A stretch of DNA of 64,000 bases, from assembly GCF_009908165.1 (NCBI RefSeq), contig NZ_JAAAUC010000002.1:62001-126000 (forward strand). The letters run 5' to 3'. Position numbers and translations under genes: made by a program. This stretch comes from Frigidibacter albus. Lineage in GTDB: Bacteria; Pseudomonadota; Alphaproteobacteria; Rhodobacterales; Rhodobacteraceae. Below the pieces are notes generated by a model. It was not told the DNA's origin. It did no database searches and was given only the letters and a program-made list of their open reading frames with translations. Shown in pieces: positions 56,744 through 64,000 of this stretch (its first letter is position 1; the number at the start of each line of letters is the position of its first letter).

Positions 56744-56866
56744 CGGCGCAGACGGACCGGAGGGCGCCTATATGGCCGCTCCGGGGCGCCCCTGCGACGG
56801 GGTGGAAACCGCTCGGAGGCGAGCACGGACGGACAGGGCGGAATGCCCGCATAGTGAGGACAAGAC

Positions 56867-57100
56867 ATGAGCGACATCGCTGATCGCGTGAAGAAGATCG
56901 TCGTCGAGCATCTCGGCGTCGAAGAGGACAAGGTGACCGAGAACGCCTCGTTCATCGACGATCTGGGCGCGGACAGCCTCGACACGGTCGAGCTGGTGAT
57001 GGCCTTCGAAGAAGAGTTCGGGATCGAGATCCCGGATGACGCGGCCGAAACCATCCAGACCTTCGGCGACGCGGTCAAGTTCATCACCGAAGCCTCCTGA
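56867..57100 (+). CDS. acpP: Acyl carrier protein
   Basis: Carries growing acyl chains on a phosphopantetheine arm. It has 77 residues, acidic, with the modified Ser37 in [12 protein letters not shown]. Standard length and sequence. A strong terminator follows. Confidence 0.97.
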   Translation: MSDIADRVKKIVVEHLGVEEDKVTENASFIDDLGADSLDTVELVMAFEEEFGIEIPDDAAETIQTFGDAVKFITEAS

Positions 57101-57145
57101 TCGGCCACGTCCGGTTCGCCGGATGGCCAAGGAATTGCATTGAAG

Positions 57146-57173
57146 ACGGCGCCCCTCACCGGGCGCCGTTTTT
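57146..57173 (+). terminator. Rho-independent terminator after acpP
   Basis: ACGGCGCCC/GGGCGCCGT, a 9-bp perfect stem with a 6-base loop, then TTTTT. Confidence 0.93.
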
Positions 57174-57193
57174 GCGTCGGCACGCTCTTTCCC

Positions 57194-57249
57194 CTTTGCC
57201 TTTTCCAAATATCCTCGGGGGGGTCCGGGGGGGCAGACGGCCCCCCCGG
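57194..57249 (+). repeat. Interspersed hairpin repeat, copy D (after acpP)
   Basis: It contains CCTTTGCCTTTTCCAAATATCC then CTCGGGGGGG and the hairpin CCGGGGGGGC/GCCCCCCCGG (57225-57249, loop AGACG). It is closest to copy A. It lies about 20 bp after the acpP terminator. Confidence 0.7.
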
Positions 57250-57331
57250 CGCCAGCCACGATCCCCGCCTCTGGACATCCCGCGCCCCCTCGGCAAGGCT
57301 CCGGTCAAAATCCAGACAGGAGACAGCGCAG

Positions 57332-58285
57332 ATGGCGACACTTGGCACGATGTTCGGCGCGGGCAAGACCGACACTTTCATGGGCCTGCCCAAGGGCGAC
57401 CTCGCCAGCTTCACCGGCGGCGCGGCGATCCTTGGCGCCGGCGCCTGCACCTCCTATGCCAGCGTCGGGGCCTATTGCGCGGGCGGGCCGGCGGCGATCC
57501 GGGCGGGCGGGGCGCAATATGCGGCGAATCTCAGCCATATGAATTTCGATCTGGATGGCCCGGTGCTGCTGCCGGGCGCGGTGGCGGTCGATCTGGGGGA
57601 TTTGCCGCAGGTGGATGGCGACGGGCCGGGCAACCGGGAGCGGATCCGCGCGGCGGTGGCGCAGGTGCTGGCCACGGGCGGGGTGCCGCTGCTGCTGGGG
57701 GGCGATGATTCCGTGCCGATCCCGATGATCGAGGCCTTTGCCCAAAGTTCAGAAAAGACCGGGCGCCGCGTCACCATCCTGCAGATCGACGCGCATGTGG
57801 ACTGGCGTCAGGAGGTGGAGGGCGAGCCGCTCGGCCTCTCCTCCACCATGCGCCGCGCGTCGGAGATGGGGCATGTGGAGCGGATCGTGCAGGTCGGCCA
57901 GCGCGGCATCGGCTCGGCCCGGGAAAGCGACGTCGCGGATGCCACCGACTGGGGCGTGACCTTCGTATCCGCGCGCGAGGTGGCGCGGGACGGGCTCGCG
58001 CGGGCGCTGGCGGCGATCCCGGAGGGGGCGGAGATCATCATCTGCCTCGATTGCGACGCGCTCGATCCGGCGATCATGCCGGGCGTCATCGGGCGCACGG
58101 CGGGCGGGCTAAGCTATTGGGACACCGTCGAACTCATCGCCGGGGCGGCGGCGAAGGGGCGCATCGTCGCCTTCGACATGGTGGAGTTCATGCCGGACCG
58201 CGATATCGACGGGCAGGGGGCGCTGGTTGCCGCGCAGCTGCTGGCGGCGGTCCTTGGGATTGTTGCGCGTCAGGGCCAAGCCTAG
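57332..58285 (+). CDS. Arginase/agmatinase-superfamily protein with altered metal ligand
   Basis: From ATG 57332 (AGGAGA eight bases upstream) it has 317 residues. Metal motifs are DAHVD (153-157) and DCDALDP (D240, D242). The first motif reads GGDDS (123-127), with Asp126 in place of the usual His. Substrate unknown; it may be agmatinase-like or a different guanidino hydrolase, or impaired in one metal site. It lies inside the fab region, between acpP and fabF, 43 bp before fabF on the same strand. Confidence 0.78.
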   Translation: MATLGTMFGAGKTDTFMGLPKGDLASFTGGAAILGAGACTSYASVGAYCAGGPAAIRAGGAQYAANLSHMNFDLDGPVLLPGAVAVDLGDLPQVDGDGPGNRERIRAAVAQVLATGGVPLLLGGDDSVPIPMIEAFAQSSEKTGRRVTILQIDAHVDWRQEVEGEPLGLSSTMRRASEMGHVERIVQVGQRGIGSARESDVADATDWGVTFVSAREVARDGLARALAAIPEGAEIIICLDCDALDPAIMPGVIGRTAGGLSYWDTVELIAGAAAKGRIVAFDMVEFMPDRDIDGQGALVAAQLLAAVLGIVARQGQA

Positions 58286-58328
58286 TATCAGGTGCCACGA
58301 AGGCAGGAACTGGATACGGGAGAAGCCG

Positions 58329-59591
58329 ATGCGTCGGGTGGTTATCACTGGGCTGGGTATGGTCACGCCGCTGGCTTGCGGGGTCGAGGCGACCTGGTCG
58401 CGGCTTCTGGACGGGCAGTCGGGCGCGGGCCCGATCACCCGGTTCGATGCAACGAACGTGCTGACGAAATATGCCTGCGAAGTGCCGTTCGGCGATGGCA
58501 GCGACGGCACCTTCAACCCCGATGACTGGATGGAGCCGAAGGACCGCCGCAAGGTGGACGACTTCATCCTCTACGGGATGGCGGCTGCGCAGATGGCGGT
58601 CGAGGATAGCGGCTGGATGCCTGAGGATGACGAGGGGCGCGAGCGCACCGGCGTGATGATCGGGTCGGGCATCGGCGGGCTGAACTCCATCGCCGAAACC
58701 GCGCTGCTGATCAAGGAAAAGGGTCCGCGGCGGGTGTCGCCCTTCTTCATTCCGGGCGCACTGATCAACCTCGTCTCGGGGCAGGTCTCTATCCGCTATG
58801 GCTTCAAGGGGCCGAACCATGCGGTCGTGACTGCCTGTTCCACCGGCGCCCATGCCATTGGCGATGCCAGCCGGCTGATCCAGTGGGGCGACGCCGATGT
58901 GATGATCGCGGGCGGCACCGAGAGCCCGATCTCCGAGATTGGCGTGGCGGGCTTCAACGCCTGCAAGGCGCTGTCGACCAAGCGCGCCGACGAGCCGACC
59001 AAGGCCAGCCGCCCCTATGATGCCGACCGCGACGGGTTCGTGATCGGCGAGGGCGCGGGCGTGGTGGTGCTGGAGGAATACGAGCATGCCAAGGCCCGCG
59101 GCGCGAAGATCTATGCCGAGGTTCTGGGCTATGGCATGTCGGGGGATGCCTATCATATCACCGCGCCGGCCGAGAATGGCGACGGCGCTTTCCGCAGCAT
59201 GTCGGCCGCGCTGAAGCGGGCGGGGCTGACGCCTGCCGATGTGGATTACATCAACGCGCATGGCACCTCGACCATGGCCGACACGATCGAGCTGGCGGCG
59301 GTGGAGCGGCTGCTGGGGAACTCGGCGGCGGGAACCACGATGTCTTCGACCAAGTCGAGCATCGGGCACCTGCTGGGGGCTGCGGGCGCGGTGGAGGCGA
59401 TCTTCTGCGTGCTCGCGCTGCGCGACCAGATCGCGCCGCCGACGATCAACCTCGATAATCCAGCGGTAGAGCCGAAGCTGGATCTGGCACCCAACAAGGC
59501 GGTGCCGCGGAAAATCGACGTGGCGCTGTCCAACAGCTTCGGCTTTGGCGGCACCAATGCCAGCCTGGTGCTGGGCAAGGTGGCGGGCTGA
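58329..59591 (+). CDS. fabF: Beta-ketoacyl-ACP synthase II
   Basis: Condensing enzyme of fatty acid elongation. From ATG 58329 it has 420 residues, with catalytic Cys170 in TACSTGAH, the His of INAHGTST and the His of KSSIGHLLGAAGA. Complete. Its stop overlaps the mltG start (TGATG). Confidence 0.95.
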   Translation: MRRVVITGLGMVTPLACGVEATWSRLLDGQSGAGPITRFDATNVLTKYACEVPFGDGSDGTFNPDDWMEPKDRRKVDDFILYGMAAAQMAVEDSGWMPEDDEGRERTGVMIGSGIGGLNSIAETALLIKEKGPRRVSPFFIPGALINLVSGQVSIRYGFKGPNHAVVTACSTGAHAIGDASRLIQWGDADVMIAGGTESPISEIGVAGFNACKALSTKRADEPTKASRPYDADRDGFVIGEGAGVVVLEEYEHAKARGAKIYAEVLGYGMSGDAYHITAPAENGDGAFRSMSAALKRAGLTPADVDYINAHGTSTMADTIELAAVERLLGNSAAGTTMSSTKSSIGHLLGAAGAVEAIFCVLALRDQIAPPTINLDNPAVEPKLDLAPNKAVPRKIDVALSNSFGFGGTNASLVLGKVAG

Positions 59592-60790
59592 TGTGGCGTT
59601 CCATTGCATCGAATTTCCTGACCCTGGCCATCGTGCTGCTGATCGGCGCTGCGGGCGTCGTGGCCTGGGGGCAGCGGCAGTTTACGCAACCGGGGCCGCT
59701 GTCGCAGGCCGTGTGCCTGCGCGTCGAGCAGGGGTCGAGCTTGCGCAGGGTGTCGGACGACCTTGAGGCGCAGGGCGCGATCACCTCGGGCTATGTGTTT
59801 CGGGTGGGTGCGGATTATACCGAGCGGGCGGACCAGCTGAAGTTTGGCTCCTACCTGATCACCCCCAATGCCTCGATGACCGAGATCGTCGATGCGATCA
59901 CCAAGGGCGGGCAATCGACCTGCGGGACCGAGATCAACTACCGGATCGGGGTGCTGGTGGCCGAGGTTCTGGTGCGCGAGCTGGACCCGGAGACCAACCG
60001 TTACGTGGAAGTGGCGAAGTTCGATCCGGCCACGACCGCGGCGCCAGAAGCCTATGTGGACATTGCGGAAAGTGCCGATGTGCGGTTCCGGGTGACGCTG
60101 GCGGAGGGGGCTACCAGCTGGCAGGTGGTCGAGGCGCTGAAGCGGGCGGAGTTCCTGCAGGGCGAGCTCGGCGATGTGCCGCCGGAAGGATCCCTGGCGC
60201 CGGACAGCTATGAGGTGACGCGGGGCACCGCGCGGCAGACCGTGCTCGATGAGATGGCGCGGCGGCAGGCGGCGGCGCTGGAGGAGTTGTGGGCGAGCCG
60301 GGTCGACGGACTGCCTTATGACACGCCGGAAGAGGCGCTGATCATGGCATCCTTGATCGAGAAGGAAACCGGGGTTGCGGCAGAGCGGCGGCGGGTGGCG
60401 AGCGTGTTCGTGAACCGGCTGCGGCAGGGGATGCGGCTGCAGACGGACCCGGCGGTGATCTACGGAATTACCAATGGCCAAGGGGCCTTGGGCCGCGGGT
60501 TGCGGCAGAGCGAGCTGCGGCGCGAGACGCCGTTCAACACCTATGTGATCGACGCGCTGCCTCCGTCACCGATTGCCAATCCGGGGCGCGAGTCGATTGC
60601 CGCGGCGCTGGACCCGGAGGAGTCGGATTACCTTTACTTCGTGGCCGATGGCACCGGGGGGCATGCGTTCGGGCGCACGCTGGACGAGCATAACCAGAAC
60701 GTGGCGCGCTGGCGCGAGATCGAGCGGCAGCAGGGCGAGCAGGTGGTGCCGCAGACAGTGCAGCCGGCGGAGGCTCCGCCGGCCGACTGA
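59591..60790 (+). CDS. mltG: Endolytic peptidoglycan transglycosylase MltG
   Basis: Inner-membrane enzyme that cuts nascent peptidoglycan strands. The 399-residue protein has one N-terminal membrane helix (FLTLAIVLLIGAAGVVAWG, about 9-27), a LysM-like region, and the YceG catalytic domain with Glu257 in IMASLIEKETG followed by RLQTDPAVIYG. The fabF-mltG pair sits ahead of the GTA cluster in this window, as I recall it does in other Rhodobacterales. Confidence 0.9.
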   Translation: MWRSIASNFLTLAIVLLIGAAGVVAWGQRQFTQPGPLSQAVCLRVEQGSSLRRVSDDLEAQGAITSGYVFRVGADYTERADQLKFGSYLITPNASMTEIVDAITKGGQSTCGTEINYRIGVLVAEVLVRELDPETNRYVEVAKFDPATTAAPEAYVDIAESADVRFRVTLAEGATSWQVVEALKRAEFLQGELGDVPPEGSLAPDSYEVTRGTARQTVLDEMARRQAAALEELWASRVDGLPYDTPEEALIMASLIEKETGVAAERRRVASVFVNRLRQGMRLQTDPAVIYGITNGQGALGRGLRQSELRRETPFNTYVIDALPPSPIANPGRESIAAALDPEESDYLYFVADGTGGHAFGRTLDEHNQNVARWREIERQQGEQVVPQTVQPAEAPPAD

Positions 60791-60812
60791 GGTTAACCTT
60801 TGCGAAAACGGA

Positions 60813-60848
60813 AAACCCCGCCAGATCAACGGTCTGCGCGGGGTTTTT
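60813..60848 (+). terminator. Rho-independent terminator after mltG
   Basis: AAACCCCGC/GCGGGGTTT with a 16-base loop, followed by a T-run (60844-60848). It separates mltG from the GTA genes. Confidence 0.85.
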
Positions 60849-60865
60849 AATGTGTTGCATGAAGA

Positions 60866-60945
60866 TCCGTTAACGGACCGTTCGGTCAAGCGCTTGATCT
60901 AAAACGAGAAAACTTGACTCTGCGCCCGGTCTGTGGCATCACTTG
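60866..60945 (+). promoter_or_regulatory. Putative GTA cluster promoter with two 12-bp palindromes
   Basis: Two perfect palindromes lie close together: TCCGTTAACGGA (60866-60877) and TCAAGCGCTTGA (60886-60897). A -35-like TTGACT follows at 60914-60919 in an AT-rich patch; the matching -10 is poor (CATCAC at 60937-60942). The position before the first GTA gene suggests regulator sites, for instance for a GafA/CtrA-type control, but that is inference. Confidence 0.45.
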
Positions 60946-61043
60946 TGACATGCTAGAAGAAGTGGGCGAGCGGCGAGGGGGCAACCCGGCGCCGCTTTTT
61001 CATTTCTCTCGTGCGGACGGCATGAGAGGGGCGCACCGACCAC

Positions 61044-61367
61044 ATGACACTGATCTTTCCCGCAGGGGATACGGCTCCGAAACATCTGCTTTCGGAGACC
61101 TTGGAGCATTTTGATGACGCGGCACGCAGCCTGGCCTGGGTGATCCACGAGATCAAGATCGGCAATTACCAGAAGGCCAAGGAGGCCGCGGTTTCGGTTC
61201 GTGACCTGAAATCGGCCTTCCAGATGGCGATGGAAGAAAGGACGCGCGTTGAAAAGCTTGGACGACAGACCGCAGGGATCGTTCACGACTATGCGCTCGA
61301 CTTCGACGCAGCACGCGCTGAAATCGGGCGCCGCCTGGCTCGCCTGCGCGACGCCGGAGCAGATTGA
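61044..61367 (+). CDS. GTA small terminase subunit (RcGTA gp1-like)
   Basis: A 107-residue helical protein at the head of the GTA cluster, corresponding to gene 1 of RcGTA, which has been identified as the small terminase. The sequence has ETLEHFDDAARSLAWVIHEIK and LKSAFQMAMEERTRVEKLGRQTAG, predicted to form long helices. The last third overlaps the large terminase reading frame. No strong ribosome-binding site is seen (AGAGGGG, 13 bases upstream). Confidence 0.8.
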   Translation: MTLIFPAGDTAPKHLLSETLEHFDDAARSLAWVIHEIKIGNYQKAKEAAVSVRDLKSAFQMAMEERTRVEKLGRQTAGIVHDYALDFDAARAEIGRRLARLRDAGAD

Positions 61368-62661
61368 CGAGTTTCTGGGCGGGCTGGGGGATGGCGCCCT
61401 GATGGCGCTGCCCTGGCTGTTCGAGTTCTGGGCGCTGCCGCATCAGCTGCCGCCCGAGGGCGCCTGGAAAACCTGGGTCATCATGGGCGGGCGCGGGGCG
61501 GGCAAGACCCGGGCCGGGGCCGAATGGGTGCGGATGCAGGTGGAGGGGCCGCGGCCGCTGGATGCCGGGCGCGCCAAGCGGGTGGCGCTGGTCGGCGAAA
61601 CCTTCGATCAGGTGCGCGACGTGATGGTGTTCGGGGATAGCGGCATTCTGGCGTGTTCTCCGCCGGATCGCCGGCCCGAATGGGAGGCGACGCGGCGGCG
61701 GCTGGTCTGGCCCAATGGCGCGGTTGCGACGGTCTATTCGGCGCAGGAGCCGGACAGCCTGCGCGGGCCGCAATTCGATGCGGCCTGGGTCGATGAGCTG
61801 GCGAAGTGGAAGAAGGGCGGCGAGGTCTGGGACATGCTGCAATTTGCGCTGCGGCTGGGCACGCATCCGCAGCAGGTGGTGACGACGACGCCGAAGAACG
61901 TGTCGGTGCTGAAGGCGATCCTGAAGAACCCCTCGACGGTGATGACCCATGCGCCGACCGAGGCGAACCGGGCCTATCTGGCGGCGTCGTTCCTTGAAGA
62001 GGTGCGCAGCCGCTATGCCGGGACGCGGACCGGACGGCAGGAGCTGGACGGGGTGCTGCTGGAGGATGTGGAGGGCGCGCTGTGGACCACGGCGGGCATT
62101 GAGGCGGCGCGGCGGGACGCGGCGCCGAAGCTGGACCGGGTGGTGGTGGCGGTCGATCCGCCGGTGACGGGGCACGCCGGGTCGGACGAATGCGGCATCG
62201 TGGTGGTGGGGATCGAGCAGGCGGGGGCGCCGAAGGACTGGCGGGCCTGGGTGCTGGAGGATTGCAGCCTGCGCGCGGCTTCGCCGTCGCAGTGGGCCGA
62301 GGCGGCGCTGGCGGCGATGGCGCGGCACGGGGCCGACCGGCTGGTGGCCGAGGTCAACCAGGGCGGCGATCTGGTGGCCGAGGTGATCCGGCAGATCGAC
62401 CCGCTGGTGCCCTTGAAGATGGTGCGCGCCAGCCGCGGCAAGGCGGCGCGGGCCGAGCCGATTGCCGCGCTCTATGAGCAGGGGCGGGTGCATCATCTGC
62501 GCGGGCTCGGGCCGCTGGAGGACCAGATGTGCCGCATGAGCCAGTGCGGCTATGAGGGGCGCGGCAGCCCCGACCGGGTGGATGCGCTGGTCTGGGCGCT
62601 GCACGAGCTGATGATCGCGCCGGCGGCGCACTACCGGCGGCCGCAGGTGCGGGGCCTCTGA
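61249..62661 (+). CDS. GTA large terminase (RcGTA gp2-like)
   Basis: DNA-packaging motor of the gene transfer agent. It has 470 residues if translation starts at TTG 61249, which has AAGGA six bases upstream; ATG 61291 is a second option. Walker A GGRGAGKT is at 80-87, Walker B with VDE at 181-183, and the C-terminal nuclease region contains VVAVDPPVTG and VAEVNQGGDLV. All key residues are present, so packaging should be functional. It overlaps gp1 by about 119 bases. Confidence 0.92.
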   Translation: MKSLDDRPQGSFTTMRSTSTQHALKSGAAWLACATPEQIDEFLGGLGDGALMALPWLFEFWALPHQLPPEGAWKTWVIMGGRGAGKTRAGAEWVRMQVEGPRPLDAGRAKRVALVGETFDQVRDVMVFGDSGILACSPPDRRPEWEATRRRLVWPNGAVATVYSAQEPDSLRGPQFDAAWVDELAKWKKGGEVWDMLQFALRLGTHPQQVVTTTPKNVSVLKAILKNPSTVMTHAPTEANRAYLAASFLEEVRSRYAGTRTGRQELDGVLLEDVEGALWTTAGIEAARRDAAPKLDRVVVAVDPPVTGHAGSDECGIVVVGIEQAGAPKDWRAWVLEDCSLRAASPSQWAEAALAAMARHGADRLVAEVNQGGDLVAEVIRQIDPLVPLKMVRASRGKAARAEPIAALYEQGRVHHLRGLGPLEDQMCRMSQCGYEGRGSPDRVDALVWALHELMIAPAAHYRRPQVRGL

Positions 62662-62703
62662 GGACGCCCCTCGGCAGGCGGCAACCAGTTTCAGGAGATC
62701 GAC

Positions 62704-63903
62704 ATGGTGTTTGACTTTTTCCGGCGGGCCGGGACTGGCGGAGCTTTGCCTGCTGCGCCCGAGGCCAAGGCCTCGGCGACGGGGCGGGTGGTGGCCTGGG
62801 GTGTGGCGGGGTCTGGCCGCGTGGCATGGAGCGCGCGCGATACCGCGACGCTGACGCGGATCGGGTTTACCGGCAACCCGGTGGGCTTTCGCTGCGTGAA
62901 GCTGGTGGCCGAGGCGGCGGCGGCGGTGCCGTTGCTGTGCCAGGATGCCGACTGCCGCTATGAGGCGCATCCGATGCTGGAGCTGATCCGGCGGCCGAAC
63001 ACGTTGCAGGGGCGGGCGGAGCTGCTGGAGTCGCTCTATGGCCAGATGCTGCTGTCGGGGAACGGGTATCTGGAGGCGGTGGGCGGCGATGCGGGGCTGC
63101 TGCCCGGCGAGCTGCATGTGCTGCGGTCGGACCGGATGAGCATCGTGCCGGGGGCCGATGGCTGGCCGGTGGCCTATGACTACACGGTGGGGGCGCGCAG
63201 GCACCGCTTCGACATGACCGGCGCGCCCGATCCGATCTGCCATATCCGCAGCTTCCATCCGCAGGATGACCATTATGGCCTGAGCCCGATGCAGGCGGCG
63301 GCGGTGGCGGTGGATGTGCATAACAGCGCCAGCGCCTGGTCGAAGGCGCTGCTGGACAATGCGGCGCGGCCCTCGGGCGCCATCGTCTACAAGGGCGCGG
63401 ACGGGCAGGGCCAGCTGTCGGCGGACCAGTATGACCGGCTGGTGAGCGAGATGGAGATGCACCATCAGGGCGCGCGCAATGCCGGGCGGCCGATGCTGCT
63501 GGAGGGCGGGCTGGACTGGAAGCCGATGGGGTTCTCGCCCTCGGACATGGAGTTCCAGAAGACCAAGGAGGCGGCGGCGCGCGAGATCGCGCTGGCCTTC
63601 GGGGTGCCGCCGATGCTGCTGGGGATCCCGGGGGATGCCACCTACGCGAACTATCAGGAGGCGCACCGGGCGTTCTATCGCCTCACGGTGCTGCCGCTGG
63701 CGACGCGGGTGACGGCGGCGATCAGCCATTGGCTGTCGGGGTTCGCGGGGGCGGTGGTGGAGCTGCGGCCGGACCTCGACCAGATCCCGGCGCTGGCGAT
63801 GGAGCGGGACCAGCAGTGGAAGCGGGTCGGCGAGGCGGCGTTCCTGAGCGATGCCGAGAAGCGCAGCCTGCTGGGGCTGCCGCCGCTGGCCGGGGCCGAG
63901 TGA
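62704..63903 (+). CDS. GTA portal protein, HK97 family (RcGTA gp3-like)
   Basis: Dodecameric portal through which DNA enters the capsid. The 399-residue protein contains GFTGNPVGFRCVKLVAEAAAAVPL, the ELLESLYGQMLLSGNGYLE region, NSASAWSKALLDNAARPSGAI and the conserved AFGVPPMLLGIPGDATYANYQEA. The length fits HK97-type portals. It begins 42 bp after the terminase and its stop overlaps the next start. Confidence 0.92.
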   Translation: MVFDFFRRAGTGGALPAAPEAKASATGRVVAWGVAGSGRVAWSARDTATLTRIGFTGNPVGFRCVKLVAEAAAAVPLLCQDADCRYEAHPMLELIRRPNTLQGRAELLESLYGQMLLSGNGYLEAVGGDAGLLPGELHVLRSDRMSIVPGADGWPVAYDYTVGARRHRFDMTGAPDPICHIRSFHPQDDHYGLSPMQAAAVAVDVHNSASAWSKALLDNAARPSGAIVYKGADGQGQLSADQYDRLVSEMEMHHQGARNAGRPMLLEGGLDWKPMGFSPSDMEFQKTKEAAAREIALAFGVPPMLLGIPGDATYANYQEAHRAFYRLTVLPLATRVTAAISHWLSGFAGAVVELRPDLDQIPALAMERDQQWKRVGEAAFLSDAEKRSLLGLPPLAGAE

Positions 63904-64000
63904 TGGACGGCGAGGGCTCGCGCTACCTCAAGGCGCCGTTCGAGGTGCATGAGCAGCGCTTCGAGGCGACGGAGCGGATCATGGCGCTGCAATTTTCGGG
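63903..64000 (+). CDS. GTA head-formation protein (RcGTA gp3.5-like), truncated by window end
   Basis: ATG 63903 overlaps the portal stop as TGATG. The 32 visible residues start MDGEGSRYLKAPFEVHEQ and continue open to the window edge. The position matches gene 3.5 (rcc01685) of RcGTA. The rest of the gene is outside the window. Confidence 0.65.
   Translation, partial: MDGEGSRYLKAPFEVHEQRFEATERIMALQFS

Noticed and set aside
60914-61114. A 66-residue frame before the first GTA gene
   Set aside because: It starts in the promoter region without a ribosome-binding site, overlaps gp1 in another frame and has no similarity I recognise.
61153-63729. An 858-residue minus-strand frame opposite the GTA terminase and portal
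   Set aside because: It is composed of Arg/His/Pro/Gln-rich low-complexity sequence, with no domain; the plus-strand genes explain the region.

Overview
The window is GC-rich alphaproteobacterial chromosome, almost certainly from the Rhodobacterales (Rhodobacter/Gemmobacter/Tabrizicola-like). The grounds are a RcGTA-type gene transfer agent cluster following fabF and mltG, a GhsA/GhsB-type GTA head-spike pair, E1-beta with an N-terminal lipoyl domain, a glnB-glnA pair, a free-standing fliG, and several GC-rich palindromic intergenic repeat families. I cannot name the species.

Layout: (1) 1-5540, a cobalamin riboswitch (5' part cut off) driving btuB, a periplasmic binding protein, a BtuC/BtuD-type ABC transporter and a second, leaderless cobalamin-binding protein. 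(2) 5558-16877, a C-P lyase region: phnF and a divergent phnM paralogue on the minus strand, then phnG-H-I-J-K, a CorA-like channel gene, phnL and phnN, a convergent 2H-phosphoesterase-like gene, the canonical phnM and a PHP-domain metallohydrolase. No phnP and no phosphonate importer are visible. (3) 16894-22136, ureE-F-G without urease structural genes, small proteins, an agmatinase-like enzyme and a TehA/SLAC1-like membrane protein. (4) 22424-32333, guaB, then surface polysaccharide genes (two acetyltransferases, manC, ugd, two glycosyltransferases) surrounding the GTA head-spike pair ghsA-ghsB. (5) 32795-41000, pyruvate dehydrogenase E2, E1-beta and E1-alpha, ftsB, class I aldolase, fliG, a 53-residue secreted protein and purB. 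(6) 41201-53507, a DUF3445 heme protein, glnA-glnB, nnr, a Hint-domain protein, tRNA-Leu, tig, ribosomal proteins S6-S18-L9, YceI and DoxX. (7) 53574-60790, a cytochrome b561-YceI fusion, then fabD-fabG-acpP, a ureohydrolase-like protein, fabF and mltG. (8) 61044-64000, the start of the GTA structural cluster: small terminase, large terminase, portal and a truncated fourth gene.

The C-P lyase genes form a nearly complete set for turning alkylphosphonates into 5-phosphoribosyl-1,2-cyclic phosphate. The enzyme for the last ring opening is missing, and two unrelated candidate phosphoesterases lie in the cluster. The polysaccharide and GTA-spike genes are adjacent, which fits the known role of GTA spikes in binding the recipient capsule. 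At least two families of structured intergenic repeats are scattered through the window. One, with three copies, looks like a MITE-like element with 18-bp terminal inverted repeats. The other, with four copies, ends in a G-run/C-run hairpin and mostly follows gene ends.
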